Numbered from the stretch's first letter, positions 45,178-54,494 are shown. The stretch is DNA of 64,000 nucleotides from Lachnospiraceae bacterium UBA3866 (GCA_002392345.1 DGGU01000042.1:1-64000), one strand, 5' to 3'. Notes: generated from the letters alone by a model not told the origin. Translations and numbers: made by a program.

Positions 45178-46443
45178 ATGGACTTCGCTCTAAAGGGAGA
45201 TATATTATATTCAAAAAGTCTAAATAAAGTTTCTGAAAATGCTCGATCATATCTTGTGTGTGTAGATGGAAAGTGTGAAGGAGTATTTAAGAAACTTCCA
45301 AGTAAGTATAAGGGTATCAAAGTATATGATTATAGTGGCAATCTTATAATACCGGGACTTGTTGACATGCATTTGCATGCACCACAGTATATGTTTATAG
45401 GTCTACATATGGATCTTGAACTTATAGATTGGCTTAATACATATACTTTTCCGACAGAAGCAAGATACAAAGATATTAGATTTGCTAAAAAAGCATATGA
45501 TATCTTTGTCAATGACCTTATTCATTCGCCAACTACAAGGTTTTCAATGTTCGCAACTATACATAATGACGCTACTTTATATCTGGTAGATAAGCTTGAT
45601 AAAATTGGATTTAAGGGTTATGTCGGCAAAATCAATATGGACCGTAATAGTCCTAAGTATCTAATTGAAAAGACAGAAAAATCTATCAAAGACACGATAA
45701 AATATATAGAGAGTGTAAAAAAGTATAAAAATATAAAGCCTATCATAACTCCGAGATTCATACCAAGTTGCAGTGACACACTTATGAGAAAACTGTCGGA
45801 CATAGTAAAGACATATGATCTGCCAGTTCAATCACATCTATCAGAAAATAGAGCTGAAATTGAGTGGGTTAAAGAACTTATGCCAAGCGTGAAATGTTAT
45901 GAAGAGGCATATGATAGATTCGATATGCTTGGAAGTGTGACTAGTACTATCATGGCACACTATGTATGGCCAGATGAGAAAGGCATAGAACTTATGAAAA
46001 AGAGGAATGTCTGGGTAGCACATTGTCCTTCATCCAACAGAAATCTTTCATCAGGTATAGCGCCTGTAGGAAGGTTCTTAAGAGAAAAGATCAAAGTTGG
46101 ACTTGCTACTGATGTGGCAGGCGGGTCTTATCTATCAATGTTTAGAGCGATGGAAGATGCGATAACTACTTCCAAAATTCGTAAGTGCCTCTATGATCCA
46201 GAGTACTACAATGTGACTATAGAGCAAGCACTATATCTTGCTACTATCAGTGGTGGAGAGTTCTTTGGAAAGGTTGGAAGCTTTGAAAAAGGCTATGAGT
46301 TCGATGCAGTAGTTATAGATGAGAAGAGTATCCCTACGGTACTTATGAAAGAATTGACTGTCCTTGAAAGATTTGAGAGGTTTGTCTATAGAGCTAAAAA
46401 TAAAGTAAAAGCAAAATTCATTGCTGGTAAAAAAGTAATATAG
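45178..46443 (+). CDS. guaD: Guanine deaminase
   Basis: A 421-residue amidohydrolase converting guanine to xanthine. The metal site LVDMHLHAPQY, the substrate-binding FPTEARYKD, HLSENRAEIEWVKEL, MAHYVWP and the LATDVAGGSYLSMFRAMEDA segment are characteristic of the guanine deaminase branch rather than of other amidohydrolases. AAAGGGA precedes the ATG. It is the last clear purine gene of the cluster. A 56-base gap then leads to thyA. Confidence 0.92.
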   Translation: MDFALKGDILYSKSLNKVSENARSYLVCVDGKCEGVFKKLPSKYKGIKVYDYSGNLIIPGLVDMHLHAPQYMFIGLHMDLELIDWLNTYTFPTEARYKDIRFAKKAYDIFVNDLIHSPTTRFSMFATIHNDATLYLVDKLDKIGFKGYVGKINMDRNSPKYLIEKTEKSIKDTIKYIESVKKYKNIKPIITPRFIPSCSDTLMRKLSDIVKTYDLPVQSHLSENRAEIEWVKELMPSVKCYEEAYDRFDMLGSVTSTIMAHYVWPDEKGIELMKKRNVWVAHCPSSNRNLSSGIAPVGRFLREKIKVGLATDVAGGSYLSMFRAMEDAITTSKIRKCLYDPEYYNVTIEQALYLATISGGEFFGKVGSFEKGYEFDAVVIDEKSIPTVLMKELTVLERFERFVYRAKNKVKAKFIAGKKVI

Positions 46444-46499
46444 ATATATGAAGATACTAAGTAAAAATGATTTTATAGCTAGATTGGAGGGGCGAGATT

Positions 46500-47345
46500 A
46501 TGAGTAAGGCTGATAAGATTTTTATCAACATGTGTAGGGATATAATAGATAATGGTACTGACACTAAAGGCGAGAAAGTTCGTCCACATTGGGAGGATGG
46601 TACACCTGCTTACACTATTAAAAAATTTGGTGTGTGCAACCGTTATGATTTAAGAGAGGAGTTCCCTGCGATTACACTTCGACCTACTGGACTCAAAAGT
46701 TGTTTTGATGAGCTGCTTTGGATATGGCAGAAGAAATCTAATGACATAAGGGATCTCGGTTCTCACATCTGGGATGAGTGGGCAGGAGAAGATCACACTA
46801 TTGGTAAAGCCTATGGGTATCAATTATCGGTCAAGCATAAATATAAAGAGGGAGACTTTGACCAAGTAGATAGAGTTATATATGATCTAAAGAATAATCC
46901 TTATTCAAGGAGAATCATGACCAATATCTATGTGCATCAAGATCTTCATGAGATGAATCTATATCCTTGTGCTTACTCCATGACATTCAATGTCACTAAA
47001 GATAAAGATGGCAATTTAGTTTTAAATGGTCTTCTCAATCAAAGGTCAAGCGATGTGCTTGTAGCAAATAACTGGAATGTGTGTCAATATGCGATACTTC
47101 TCATGATGATGGCAAGGACTTGCGATATGATAGCAGGAGAACTTGTACACATGATTGCTGACTGCCACATCTACGATAGACATATACCTATAGTTGAAGA
47201 GATGCTTAAAAGACCACAGTTCCCTGCACCTAAGGTTACTTTAAATCCTGATAAGAAGGATTTCTATGAATTCACAAAAGATGACCTAATCATAGAAGAC
47301 TATCAGAAGAATGAGCAGATAAAAAATATACCTGTAGCTATTTAG
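46500..47345 (+). CDS. thyA: Thymidylate synthase
   Basis: ThyA makes dTMP from dUMP using methylenetetrahydrofolate. The 281-residue sequence has the catalytic cysteine in NLYPCAYSMTFNV, the dUMP-binding QRSSDVLVANNWNVCQYA and HIYDRHI. The residues around the active cysteine (YPCAYS) differ from the common PPCH form, as in a divergent clostridial/phage-type branch. GGAGGGG precedes the ATG. The next gene's ATG follows the stop without a gap. Confidence 0.93.
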   Translation: MSKADKIFINMCRDIIDNGTDTKGEKVRPHWEDGTPAYTIKKFGVCNRYDLREEFPAITLRPTGLKSCFDELLWIWQKKSNDIRDLGSHIWDEWAGEDHTIGKAYGYQLSVKHKYKEGDFDQVDRVIYDLKNNPYSRRIMTNIYVHQDLHEMNLYPCAYSMTFNVTKDKDGNLVLNGLLNQRSSDVLVANNWNVCQYAILLMMMARTCDMIAGELVHMIADCHIYDRHIPIVEEMLKRPQFPAPKVTLNPDKKDFYEFTKDDLIIEDYQKNEQIKNIPVAI

Positions 47346-48488
47346 ATGAAATATTTCGACAGATTTAAAAGCATTTTTGCAATACTAAGTTTTGCATTGA
47401 TAGTAGCATTTCCATACTATGCTACTATTTTTAAGTTTGACGAAAATCTTGTCGGTGCTGAAGAAAAAGTAGAGCTAAGCTTTAAAAATATCGATGATTA
47501 TATAATGCAAAACTTCCCAGGAAGGACACTCATTGTCAATACAAAAAATAGATTTTTGTATGAGACTTTTGACATATCACCTAATTCGTCTATCACTAAG
47601 GTCAAAGATAATCTTTTTGCTATAGAGACACTCAATTATTATTATCATGGGCTATATAATATAAGTGATGCCGAAGTTAGGGCATTGGTTAGGAAACTCG
47701 AGAAGTTCAATGATTATTGCAAGAAAAACGATAAGAAATTACTGATTATAACAACGCCAACTAAACCAAGGTATTATAATGGCCCTATGCCTATAGTTGA
47801 TTATATAATATCCAATAATCAGGATGATAGTTATGATACTGATGGTCTAAGATCGTATGATGTCTTTAGGGATGAATTAAAAAAGACGGATATATACTTT
47901 TTTGATACAATAGAGGCGATAGACAATAATAAGAATAAATATCTTAAGGGGAATATCCCGTTATTTTATAAAGGTGCACACCACTGGTCTAATTATAAAG
48001 CAAGACTAGTATCATTTGAATTACATGACTATATGAGGGATGTGATGGGGCTTAAAATCCCACATATGGATGCTGTGGCATCAAAATCTGATGTTGCGAT
48101 GCCACCAGATTCGGATTTATTCGATGTATTAAACTTAGGGATAAAATCACATGATGATTATTATACAGTAACTGATAAGATGCTTAAATATGAGAGCGAT
48201 AACTTAAATTATATCATACGGGGTGGGAGTTTCATGACAGGACTTGTGCTTATACCTATCACGGCAGGATATAATGACACAGTTCTTATGTCTAACAAAT
48301 TAGTTTTTTATAATAATTATAATAATCAAGAAGAGTTTGAAACTTACGACGAATTAGAAGATCGGATTGGCTTACTTGATAAGATTAAAAACGCAGACGT
48401 ATTTATATTTGAAGTTCATGAAATCAATGTGTATAATGCCACATTTGGATTTCTTGATTATATATTAGAGCATATGGAGGAGATATAA
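47346..48488 (+). CDS. DHHW / AlgX-like protein of a cell-surface O-acylation pair
   Basis: A 380-residue protein with an N-terminal membrane anchor (IFAILSFALIVAFPYYATIF) and an outside SGNH-like domain. KLLIITTPTKPRYY and GAHHWSNYKARL match the DHHW/AlgX group, although the usual Asp before HHW is Ala here. Such proteins work with the MBOAT acyltransferase encoded directly downstream (one-base gap) to acetylate extracellular polysaccharides. The start abuts the thyA stop, so translation is coupled. Confidence 0.75.
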   Translation: MKYFDRFKSIFAILSFALIVAFPYYATIFKFDENLVGAEEKVELSFKNIDDYIMQNFPGRTLIVNTKNRFLYETFDISPNSSITKVKDNLFAIETLNYYYHGLYNISDAEVRALVRKLEKFNDYCKKNDKKLLIITTPTKPRYYNGPMPIVDYIISNNQDDSYDTDGLRSYDVFRDELKKTDIYFFDTIEAIDNNKNKYLKGNIPLFYKGAHHWSNYKARLVSFELHDYMRDVMGLKIPHMDAVASKSDVAMPPDSDLFDVLNLGIKSHDDYYTVTDKMLKYESDNLNYIIRGGSFMTGLVLIPITAGYNDTVLMSNKLVFYNNYNNQEEFETYDELEDRIGLLDKIKNADVFIFEVHEINVYNATFGFLDYILEHMEEI

Positions 48489-48489
48489 T

Positions 48490-49896
48490 ATGGTATTTTC
48501 TTCTCCAGTCTTTTTATTTTTATTTTTGCCACTATGCATTATAACTTATTTTATAGTTAGTATATTTAAGAATCAAAAGGCAAATAACATATGCTTGCTT
48601 ATATTTTCGATAATGTTTTATGCATATGGCAGTTTTGACTTTTTGCCTATATTACTTATATCAATAGTAATTAATTATTATTTGTCACAGACTTATAGTA
48701 GATTAAGAATTAAGAAAAAGAAAAAGCTGTATTTTATTATTTCAATCGTATTTAATGTGCTTCTGCTTTTTGTATATAAATATTTGAATTTGTTTTCAGG
48801 ATTACTGCTTGGAGTAGAACATGCGACTAAGATAAGACTTCCTATAGGTATATCATTTTATACATTTCAAGTTATATCATATCATATAGATGTATACAGG
48901 AAGACTGTAAAGAGAAGTGACAGTGCTATAGATTTTTCGCTTTTCACAATGCTTTTCCCACAACTTATCGCAGGGCCAATTGTTAGATATAGCGATATTG
49001 TTGATAGGTTAAAGAAGAGAACTACTAATCTTGATAATATATCGAGTGGCCTCATTAGATTTATGGTTGGCTTCTCTAAGAAGATACTTTTTGCAAATGC
49101 ACTTGGAAACATTGCTGATATTGCATTTGGAAATCTTGATAAATTTGTACTCGGCTTTGCATTATCAGTATTTTGCATAATCTGTTATACTATACAGATT
49201 TATCTGGATTTTTCTGCATATTCAGATATGGCTATCGGAATTGGAATGATCTTTGGATTTGAGTTCCCAGAGAACTTTAATCAGCCTTTTTCGTCAAGAA
49301 GTCTCACAGAGTTTTGGAAAAGATGGCATATAACCCTTTCGTCCTTCTTTAGTGATTATGTGTATAAACCACTTGGTGGTAGTAGAAAGGGACTTTTTAG
49401 AACCTGTATAAATCTTATTATAGTATTTGCCTTATCTGGATTTTGGCACGGTGCTAATTTTAATTATCTTATATGGGGGTTATATAACGGATTATTTCTT
49501 GTGATAGAGAGGGTGATCACGACCAAGACTAAGTTTAGATTCGATAAGCCGATTTTACTAATTTATGCAAATATAGTATGGATAATAGGCATGATATTAT
49601 TTAGATTCGATAATTTTAATACATTTTTACTGTATATTAATGGATTATTTTCAGCGCCTAAGCTTAATTATAATACAAGATGGCTATTACAAGAGATATT
49701 TAACCCGTATTTTTATGCATGCTTCATAATCTCAATATTGTATTTGACACCATTTTTTGATAAAATATATTGCACTTTTTTAAAGACTAGATTTGGGACG
49801 GTAGTTATATACGTAGTTGTCATATTGACATTCGTATATGGAATCATGGAGATGCTAACTAATGGATTTAATCCATTTATATATTTTAGATTCTAG
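48490..49896 (+). CDS. MBOAT family O-acyltransferase (AlgI-like)
   Basis: A 468-residue polytopic membrane enzyme. VFSSPVFLFLFLPL at the start, RLPIGISFYTFQVISYHIDVYR, FPQLIAGPIVRY, NFNQPFSSRSLTEFWKRWHITLSSFFSDYVYKPLGG and the catalytic histidine in LSGFWHGANFNYLIWG are signatures of AlgI/DltB-like acyltransferases. It moves an acyl group across the membrane for modification of a surface glycan with its DHHW partner. GGAGGAG precedes the ATG. Confidence 0.93.
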   Translation: MVFSSPVFLFLFLPLCIITYFIVSIFKNQKANNICLLIFSIMFYAYGSFDFLPILLISIVINYYLSQTYSRLRIKKKKKLYFIISIVFNVLLLFVYKYLNLFSGLLLGVEHATKIRLPIGISFYTFQVISYHIDVYRKTVKRSDSAIDFSLFTMLFPQLIAGPIVRYSDIVDRLKKRTTNLDNISSGLIRFMVGFSKKILFANALGNIADIAFGNLDKFVLGFALSVFCIICYTIQIYLDFSAYSDMAIGIGMIFGFEFPENFNQPFSSRSLTEFWKRWHITLSSFFSDYVYKPLGGSRKGLFRTCINLIIVFALSGFWHGANFNYLIWGLYNGLFLVIERVITTKTKFRFDKPILLIYANIVWIIGMILFRFDNFNTFLLYINGLFSAPKLNYNTRWLLQEIFNPYFYACFIISILYLTPFFDKIYCTFLKTRFGTVVIYVVVILTFVYGIMEMLTNGFNPFIYFRF

Positions 49897-49904
49897 GAGT
49901 AGAT

Positions 49905-51155
49905 ATGGGTGTATATGAAGAATTAGTAGAAAGAGGACTTATAGCCCAAGTTACGGATGAAGAAGAGATTAAGAAACTTGTAAATACAGGCAAGGCAGTA
50001 TTTTATATTGGCTTTGATCCAACGGCTGATTCACTTCATGTAGGACATTTTATGGCACTTTGTCTTATGAAGAGACTTCAAGAAGCTGGAAATCGCCCTA
50101 TAGCACTTGTTGGTGGTGGCACCGGTATGATAGGTGACCCATCAGGTAGAAGTGATCTTAGAAAAGTTTTGACTGTAGATGACATAGATAGAAACTGCGA
50201 ATGCTTTAAGAAGCAGATGTCACGATTTATAGATTTTGGCGAAGGCAAGGCCATGATGGTCAATAATGCTGATTGGCTTAGAAATTTAAATTATATAGAA
50301 TTCCTTCGTGATGTAGGACCTCATTTTTCTGTAAATAGGATGCTTACAGCAGAGTGTTATAAACTCCGTATGGAGCAGGGGCTTACCTTCCTTGAGTTCA
50401 ATTATATGATTATGCAGGCATTTGACTTCTATTCTCTATATAAGAATTATGGATGCAATATGCAGTTTGGTGGAGATGATCAATGGTCTAACATGCTTGC
50501 AGGAACTGAACTTATAAGGAGAAAACTCGGCAAAGATGCTTATGCTATGACTATCAACCTTCTTACTAAGTCAGATGGAACTAAGATGGGAAAGACTTCA
50601 GGTGGGGCGGTATGGCTTGATCCTGTAAAAACAAAACCTTATGAGTTCTATCAATATTGGAGAAATGTTGATGATGCCGATGTTATAAAATGTATCAAGA
50701 TGCTTACTTTCCTTCCTCTTGATGAGATCAAAGAGATGGAATCATGGAAGGGATCAAAGTTAAATGAAGCTAAAACCATACTTGCATATGAATTAACTAA
50801 GCTTGTGCATGGAAAGGAAGAAGCAGATAAATGTGACGCTGCAGCTAAAGCCGTATTTACTGGTGACATGTCCAATGCCGATATGCCAAAACTTTCACTT
50901 AAAGAGAGTGATCTCACTGATGGGAAGATTGATATAATTAAAGCCCTTGTGTTATCTGGATTTTGTACTTCAAATGGCGATGCAAGGAGAAATATAGAGC
51001 AGGGCGGAGTATTTGTCGATGACGAGAAAGTGACGGACATTAAGATGACGCTCGATATTGATAAACTTAAGAAAGATGGTGTGATAGTGAAAAAAGGAAA
51101 GAAAAATTTTATAAAAGTTATACTTAGTTCGATTCTTGCTTGTTTTTTTGCATAA
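49905..51155 (+). CDS. tyrS: Tyrosyl-tRNA synthetase
   Basis: A class I aminoacyl-tRNA synthetase, 416 residues. The HIGH-type motif is HVGHF near 45, the KMSKS-type motif KMGKT near 227, and an S4 RNA-binding domain ends the protein. Family members normally end at about GKKNFIKV. Here ten more, mostly hydrophobic residues (ending ILACFFA) follow, and their DNA also looks like the signal peptide of the downstream secreted protein in the same frame. The stop overlaps the downstream gene. AGGAG precedes the ATG; no T-box leader is present. Confidence 0.93.
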   Translation: MGVYEELVERGLIAQVTDEEEIKKLVNTGKAVFYIGFDPTADSLHVGHFMALCLMKRLQEAGNRPIALVGGGTGMIGDPSGRSDLRKVLTVDDIDRNCECFKKQMSRFIDFGEGKAMMVNNADWLRNLNYIEFLRDVGPHFSVNRMLTAECYKLRMEQGLTFLEFNYMIMQAFDFYSLYKNYGCNMQFGGDDQWSNMLAGTELIRRKLGKDAYAMTINLLTKSDGTKMGKTSGGAVWLDPVKTKPYEFYQYWRNVDDADVIKCIKMLTFLPLDEIKEMESWKGSKLNEAKTILAYELTKLVHGKEEADKCDAAAKAVFTGDMSNADMPKLSLKESDLTDGKIDIIKALVLSGFCTSNGDARRNIEQGGVFVDDEKVTDIKMTLDIDKLKKDGVIVKKGKKNFIKVILSSILACFFA

Positions 51156-51757
51156 ACCTAGTATTTGCAACCAGTGTTGATACGATAAGTGAATTAGCAT
51201 ATATGGATGTAACTGCTACAGATAATGAGACAAACAGCGAAGCAGGTGCTAGGGTTATCAAAGGCGGAGAGAATGAACCGGATATAAATTCAGGCATTGA
51301 AGGATCTGATTTTGTTATTAGTAATGCTGTTATAGATCCAAGTTCAAAGGGAAATATCGAGACTTATATAGTTAAAGATAATGCCAAGATTGGATTCTAT
51401 ATAATCAATAGCAAGATTAATCCGCAAGATGTATATATACAAAATTACTATTATATGCCTATCGGCAATAGAAATGCTAAGATAAGATGTAGAGATTATC
51501 GCTATAACATCTTTGGTACTTATAATATAGCTCCAGATAAAGTCTATGGTAATCTTAAATCAACAGATAAGATATCAGATTGCCTTTTCATATACCAGAT
51601 AGATTATAAGATTAGCGGTGAGGAAGAAAATAAAACTTTAACATTTGCTTATAAGATTGTATCTGATGATGAGTTTGTAATGTATCAAAATATGGATATA
51701 AAACCAGTTATAGAAAAAGATGGTGAAATCAAAAGACCTAAAAAAGTCACTGAATAG
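51140..51757 (+). CDS. Secreted protein of unknown function, 5' end fused into tyrS
   Basis: The frame is open from a TTG at 51140 (205 codons), with no ribosome site. The mature part starts about at ATSVDTISELAYMD. It contains DFVISNAVIDPSSKGNIETYIVKDNAKIGFYIINS and a lysine-rich end (KRPKKVTE), and matches no family I know. A full signal peptide can be read only by joining the end of the tyrS frame from the GTG at 51087 (MKKGKKNFIKVILSSILACFF) to this frame (CINLVFATS), a -1 change at a run of seven Ts. Either the gene has lost its own start, or a frameshift joins the two. Confidence 0.6.
   Translation: MFFCINLVFATSVDTISELAYMDVTATDNETNSEAGARVIKGGENEPDINSGIEGSDFVISNAVIDPSSKGNIETYIVKDNAKIGFYIINSKINPQDVYIQNYYYMPIGNRNAKIRCRDYRYNIFGTYNIAPDKVYGNLKSTDKISDCLFIYQIDYKISGEEENKTLTFAYKIVSDDEFVMYQNMDIKPVIEKDGEIKRPKKVTE
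51143..51149 (+). other. T7 slippery run at the tyrS / secreted-protein overlap
   Basis: In the tyrS frame the bases read TGT TTT TTT GCA TAA, giving a T TTT TTT heptamer that fits the X XXY YYZ rule for -1 slippage, two codons before the tyrS stop. Slippage here would join tyrS, or an internal start, to the downstream frame. It could equally be a mutation-prone homopolymer. Confidence 0.4.
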
Positions 51758-51769
51758 GAAGGAGAACAT

Positions 51770-52252
51770 ATGCCAGAAAATAATACTGTAAAACAACAAA
51801 TATCAAAGGAAGGCCTTGAAAAATATCTTGAGGAATTGAATTATCTTAAAGGCGAGAGAAGAGCTGAGATAGCAGAGAAGATAAAAGATGCAAGAGAACA
51901 AGGTGATCTCTCTGAGAATGCTGAGTATGATGCAGCTAAAGATGAACAAAGAGAGATAGAACTCAGGATTGAGACCATAGAAAATATCATAAAGAATGCA
52001 GAAGTGGTTGAAAAATCTGATTTGAAACGTGGAACTATTGGAGTTGGTAGCCATGTTAAACTTTTTGATTTGAAAGAAAAGGAAGAGATCGAATACGATA
52101 TAGTTGGTGCAAGTGAAGCCAATAGTCTTAACGGCAAGATCTCAAACGAATCACCACTTGGCAAAGAACTTCTTGGAAAGAGAAAAGGCGATGTAGTCGA
52201 AATCCAACTAACCCGTGGAAAATTAAAAGTTGAGATCCTAAAAGTATCATAG
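51770..52252 (+). CDS. greA: Transcription elongation factor GreA
   Basis: A 160-residue GreA. The N-terminal coiled coil (EGLEKYLEELNYLKGERRAEIAEKIKDAREQGDLSENAEYDAAKDEQ) carries the acidic tip DLSENAEYD that reaches into RNA polymerase to trigger cleavage of backtracked RNA. The C-terminal FKBP-like domain ends in PLGKELLGKRKGDVVEI. GAAGGAG precedes the ATG. It lies in an order (greA then lysS) common in Firmicutes. Confidence 0.96.
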   Translation: MPENNTVKQQISKEGLEKYLEELNYLKGERRAEIAEKIKDAREQGDLSENAEYDAAKDEQREIELRIETIENIIKNAEVVEKSDLKRGTIGVGSHVKLFDLKEKEEIEYDIVGASEANSLNGKISNESPLGKELLGKRKGDVVEIQLTRGKLKVEILKVS

Positions 52253-52260
52253 GGGTATAT

Positions 52261-54150
52261 ATGTCAGAAGAGATTAGAGAACAAACCATAGAAGATATTA
52301 ATAAACTTGAGAAAGCCAAACTCGATAAGTTTAATGAGTTTCTTGCTGAAGGTAAGAATCCATTTTTAATTACAAAATATGATGTGACTAATCATACGAT
52401 GGACATTAAAAATGATTTTGAAGGTTTTGATGGGAAGACTGTATCGCTTGCAGGAAGGCTCATGCTAAAAAGAGTTATGGGTAAGGCTTCATTTGCCAAT
52501 ATAGAAGATAGAGAAGGGAACATCCAACTTTATGTTGCTCGCGACGATATAGGCGAAGAGAGTTACAAGGATTTTAAGAAGTACGATATAGGCGATATCA
52601 TAGGTGTTAAGGGATTTGTATTTAAAACCCAGACTGGTGAGATATCCGTTCATGCTAAAGAAGTAGTACTTCTCTCTAAATCACTTGCGGTTCTTCCAGA
52701 AAAATTTCATGGATTCCAAGATAGGGATCTTCGATATAGACAGAGATATATAGACCTCATAATGAATCCAGATGTGAAGAAGACTTTCATAATGAGATCT
52801 AAAATTATAAAAGAGATAAGAAACTTCCTTGATGGTCGTGATTTTATAGAAGTTGAGACGCCAATATTAGTAGAAAATGCAGGTGGTGCGAATGCAAGAC
52901 CATTTGAGACGCATTTCAATGCACTCTCTGAAGATAGAAAGCTTCGTATCTCACTTGAGCTTTATCTTAAGAGACTTATCGTTGGTGGACTTGAGAGAGT
53001 ATATGAGATAGGTAGAGTTTTTAGAAATGAAGGAACTGATACTAAACATAATCCAGAGTTCACTCTTATGGAATTATACGAGGCTTATACTGACTATGAA
53101 GGCATGATGGAACTCACTGAATCTATGTTTAAGCATATAGCGAAGAATGTAGTTGGAACTTTAAAACTCCCTTATGGCGATAATGTGATAGATTTTGAAA
53201 AGCCATTTGCGAAGATTACTATGATGGATGCAGTTAAGAAATATAGCGGTGTAGACTTTACTGCTATAAAAGATGACGAAGAGGCTAAAAAAATTGCACT
53301 TGAGAAGAAAGTTGAATTCTTACCTCATCATACGAAGGGAGATATACTCAATCTTTTCTTTGATGAATTTGTCGAGAAAGAGCTTATACAGCCAACCTTC
53401 GTCATAGACCATCCTATAGAAGTATCACCACTTACTAAGAAGAAACCAGGTGATGAAAGTCTTACTGAGAGATTTGAATTATATATCAATGGTTATGAGA
53501 TGGCCAATGCCTACTCAGAGTTAAATGATCCAATAGACCAAAGAGAGAGATTTGTAGCGCAGGAAAAACTAAAAGCACTAGGCGATGAAGAGGCAAATAG
53601 CATGGATGAAGATTTCTTACATGCTCTTAAGATTGGTATGCCTCCAACAGGTGGCATAGGATATGGCATAGATAGGCTTGTAATGCTTATGACAAATAGC
53701 CAGGCCATTCGCGATGTTTTGCTTTTCCCTACCCTCAAATCTGAAAAGACTGGATCTGAAGAAGACAAGAAAATAGATTTTTCTAAAGTTGTTATAGAAC
53801 CATTATTCACAGAACTTGTAGATTTTGAAACATTCAGTAAATCAGATTTTAGAGCAGTGAAAGTAAAGGCGTGCGAGGCGGTACCAAAGTCTAAGAAACT
53901 CCTTAAATTCACCCTTGATGATGGATCAGGCACTGATAGAACCATACTTAGTGGCATTCATGCTTTCTATGAACCAGAACAATTAATAGGAAAGACACTT
54001 ATCGCTATCGTCAATCTTCCACCAAGAGCAATGATGGGAATTGACAGTTGTGGCATGATACTTTCAGCCATCTACAAAGAAGGCGACGAAGAGAGACTCA
54101 ACCTCTTAATTGTTGATAACAACATACCGGCAGGGGCGAAATTGTATTGA
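52261..54150 (+). CDS. lysS: Lysyl-tRNA synthetase with C-terminal tRNA-binding domain
   Basis: A 629-residue class II LysRS. The anticodon-binding OB domain is at about 60-160 (VSLAGRLMLKRVMGKASFANIEDREG), and the catalytic core has motif 2 (YEIGRVFRNEGTDTKHNPEFTLMELY) and motif 3 (GMPPTGGIGYGIDRLVML). The usual end is near residue 500. From about 505 an extra Trbp111/EMAPII-like tRNA-binding domain follows (DFRAVKVKACEAVPKSKKLLKFTLDDG, PRAMMGIDSCGMILSA), as commonly found at the end of MetRS. This fusion should raise tRNA affinity. AGGGG precedes the ATG, eight bases behind greA. Confidence 0.95.
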   Translation: MSEEIREQTIEDINKLEKAKLDKFNEFLAEGKNPFLITKYDVTNHTMDIKNDFEGFDGKTVSLAGRLMLKRVMGKASFANIEDREGNIQLYVARDDIGEESYKDFKKYDIGDIIGVKGFVFKTQTGEISVHAKEVVLLSKSLAVLPEKFHGFQDRDLRYRQRYIDLIMNPDVKKTFIMRSKIIKEIRNFLDGRDFIEVETPILVENAGGANARPFETHFNALSEDRKLRISLELYLKRLIVGGLERVYEIGRVFRNEGTDTKHNPEFTLMELYEAYTDYEGMMELTESMFKHIAKNVVGTLKLPYGDNVIDFEKPFAKITMMDAVKKYSGVDFTAIKDDEEAKKIALEKKVEFLPHHTKGDILNLFFDEFVEKELIQPTFVIDHPIEVSPLTKKKPGDESLTERFELYINGYEMANAYSELNDPIDQRERFVAQEKLKALGDEEANSMDEDFLHALKIGMPPTGGIGYGIDRLVMLMTNSQAIRDVLLFPTLKSEKTGSEEDKKIDFSKVVIEPLFTELVDFETFSKSDFRAVKVKACEAVPKSKKLLKFTLDDGSGTDRTILSGIHAFYEPEQLIGKTLIAIVNLPPRAMMGIDSCGMILSAIYKEGDEERLNLLIVDNNIPAGAKLY

Positions 54151-54179
54151 TTTAATGATAAATTGAAATTTATTAAAAT

Positions 54180-54203
54180 AAGCGACCTTGTGGTCGCTTT
54201 TAT
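54180..54203. terminator. Terminator between lysS and the restriction cassette
   Basis: AAGCGACC pairs with GGTCGCTT around TTGT and continues into Ts. The minus-strand regulator gene stops at its right edge, so it may work for both converging transcripts. Confidence 0.85.
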
Positions 54204-54418
54204 AGTGATTGATCTTTACTTGAGTGCTTATATTTTATGATATTCTCCACCTTGCAGTTGAAAATTCTACAAAAATCGTTTATTGTTCTAGTGGTTATAT
54301 CTTTATTATTCTTAATTCGGCTAAGTGTATTAAAAGAGATATGATGCACTTTGGTTAAAGTGTACCAAGATTCATTTGATTTTCTTAAAGTTTCCCAAAA
54401 AGGCGAATAATCAATCAT
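54200..54418 (-). CDS. Small XRE-type helix-turn-helix regulator
   Basis: A 72-residue single-domain Cro/CI-type DNA-binding protein (WYTLTKVHHISFNTLSRIKNNKDITTRTINDFCRIFNCKVENIIKY). It is divergent from an adjacent methyltransferase/endonuclease pair, the position of a restriction-modification controller protein. No ribosome site precedes the ATG. TAAAAT lies seven bases upstream, so the mRNA may be leaderless, as known for many controller genes. A perfect inverted repeat abuts the start codon. Confidence 0.75.
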   Translation of the reverse strand: MIDYSPFWETLRKSNESWYTLTKVHHISFNTLSRIKNNKDITTRTINDFCRIFNCKVENIIKYKHSSKDQSL

Positions 54419-54438
54419 ATAGTCTATTTTAGACTATA
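54418..54438. promoter_or_regulatory. Inverted repeat at the regulator start (candidate operator)
   Basis: TATAGTCTA, TTT, TAGACTATA is a perfect palindrome touching the regulator start codon. Its AGTC...GACT half-sites recall controller-protein boxes, so autoregulation by the XRE protein is plausible. Confidence 0.5.
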
Positions 54439-54453
54439 TTTTTTTACTTGCAT

Positions 54454-54494
54454 ATATTCAAAAAATTGAATATAATATATACAATATATAGAAT
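54454..54494 (+). promoter_or_regulatory. Promoter and inverted repeat before the methyltransferase gene
   Basis: ATATTCAA, AAAA, TTGAATAT is a perfect palindrome (54454-54473). Its right arm includes a TTGAAT that lies 17 bases before TAGAAT (54489-54494). The methyltransferase ATG follows only 15 bases later without a ribosome site, implying a very short leader. Confidence 0.5.
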
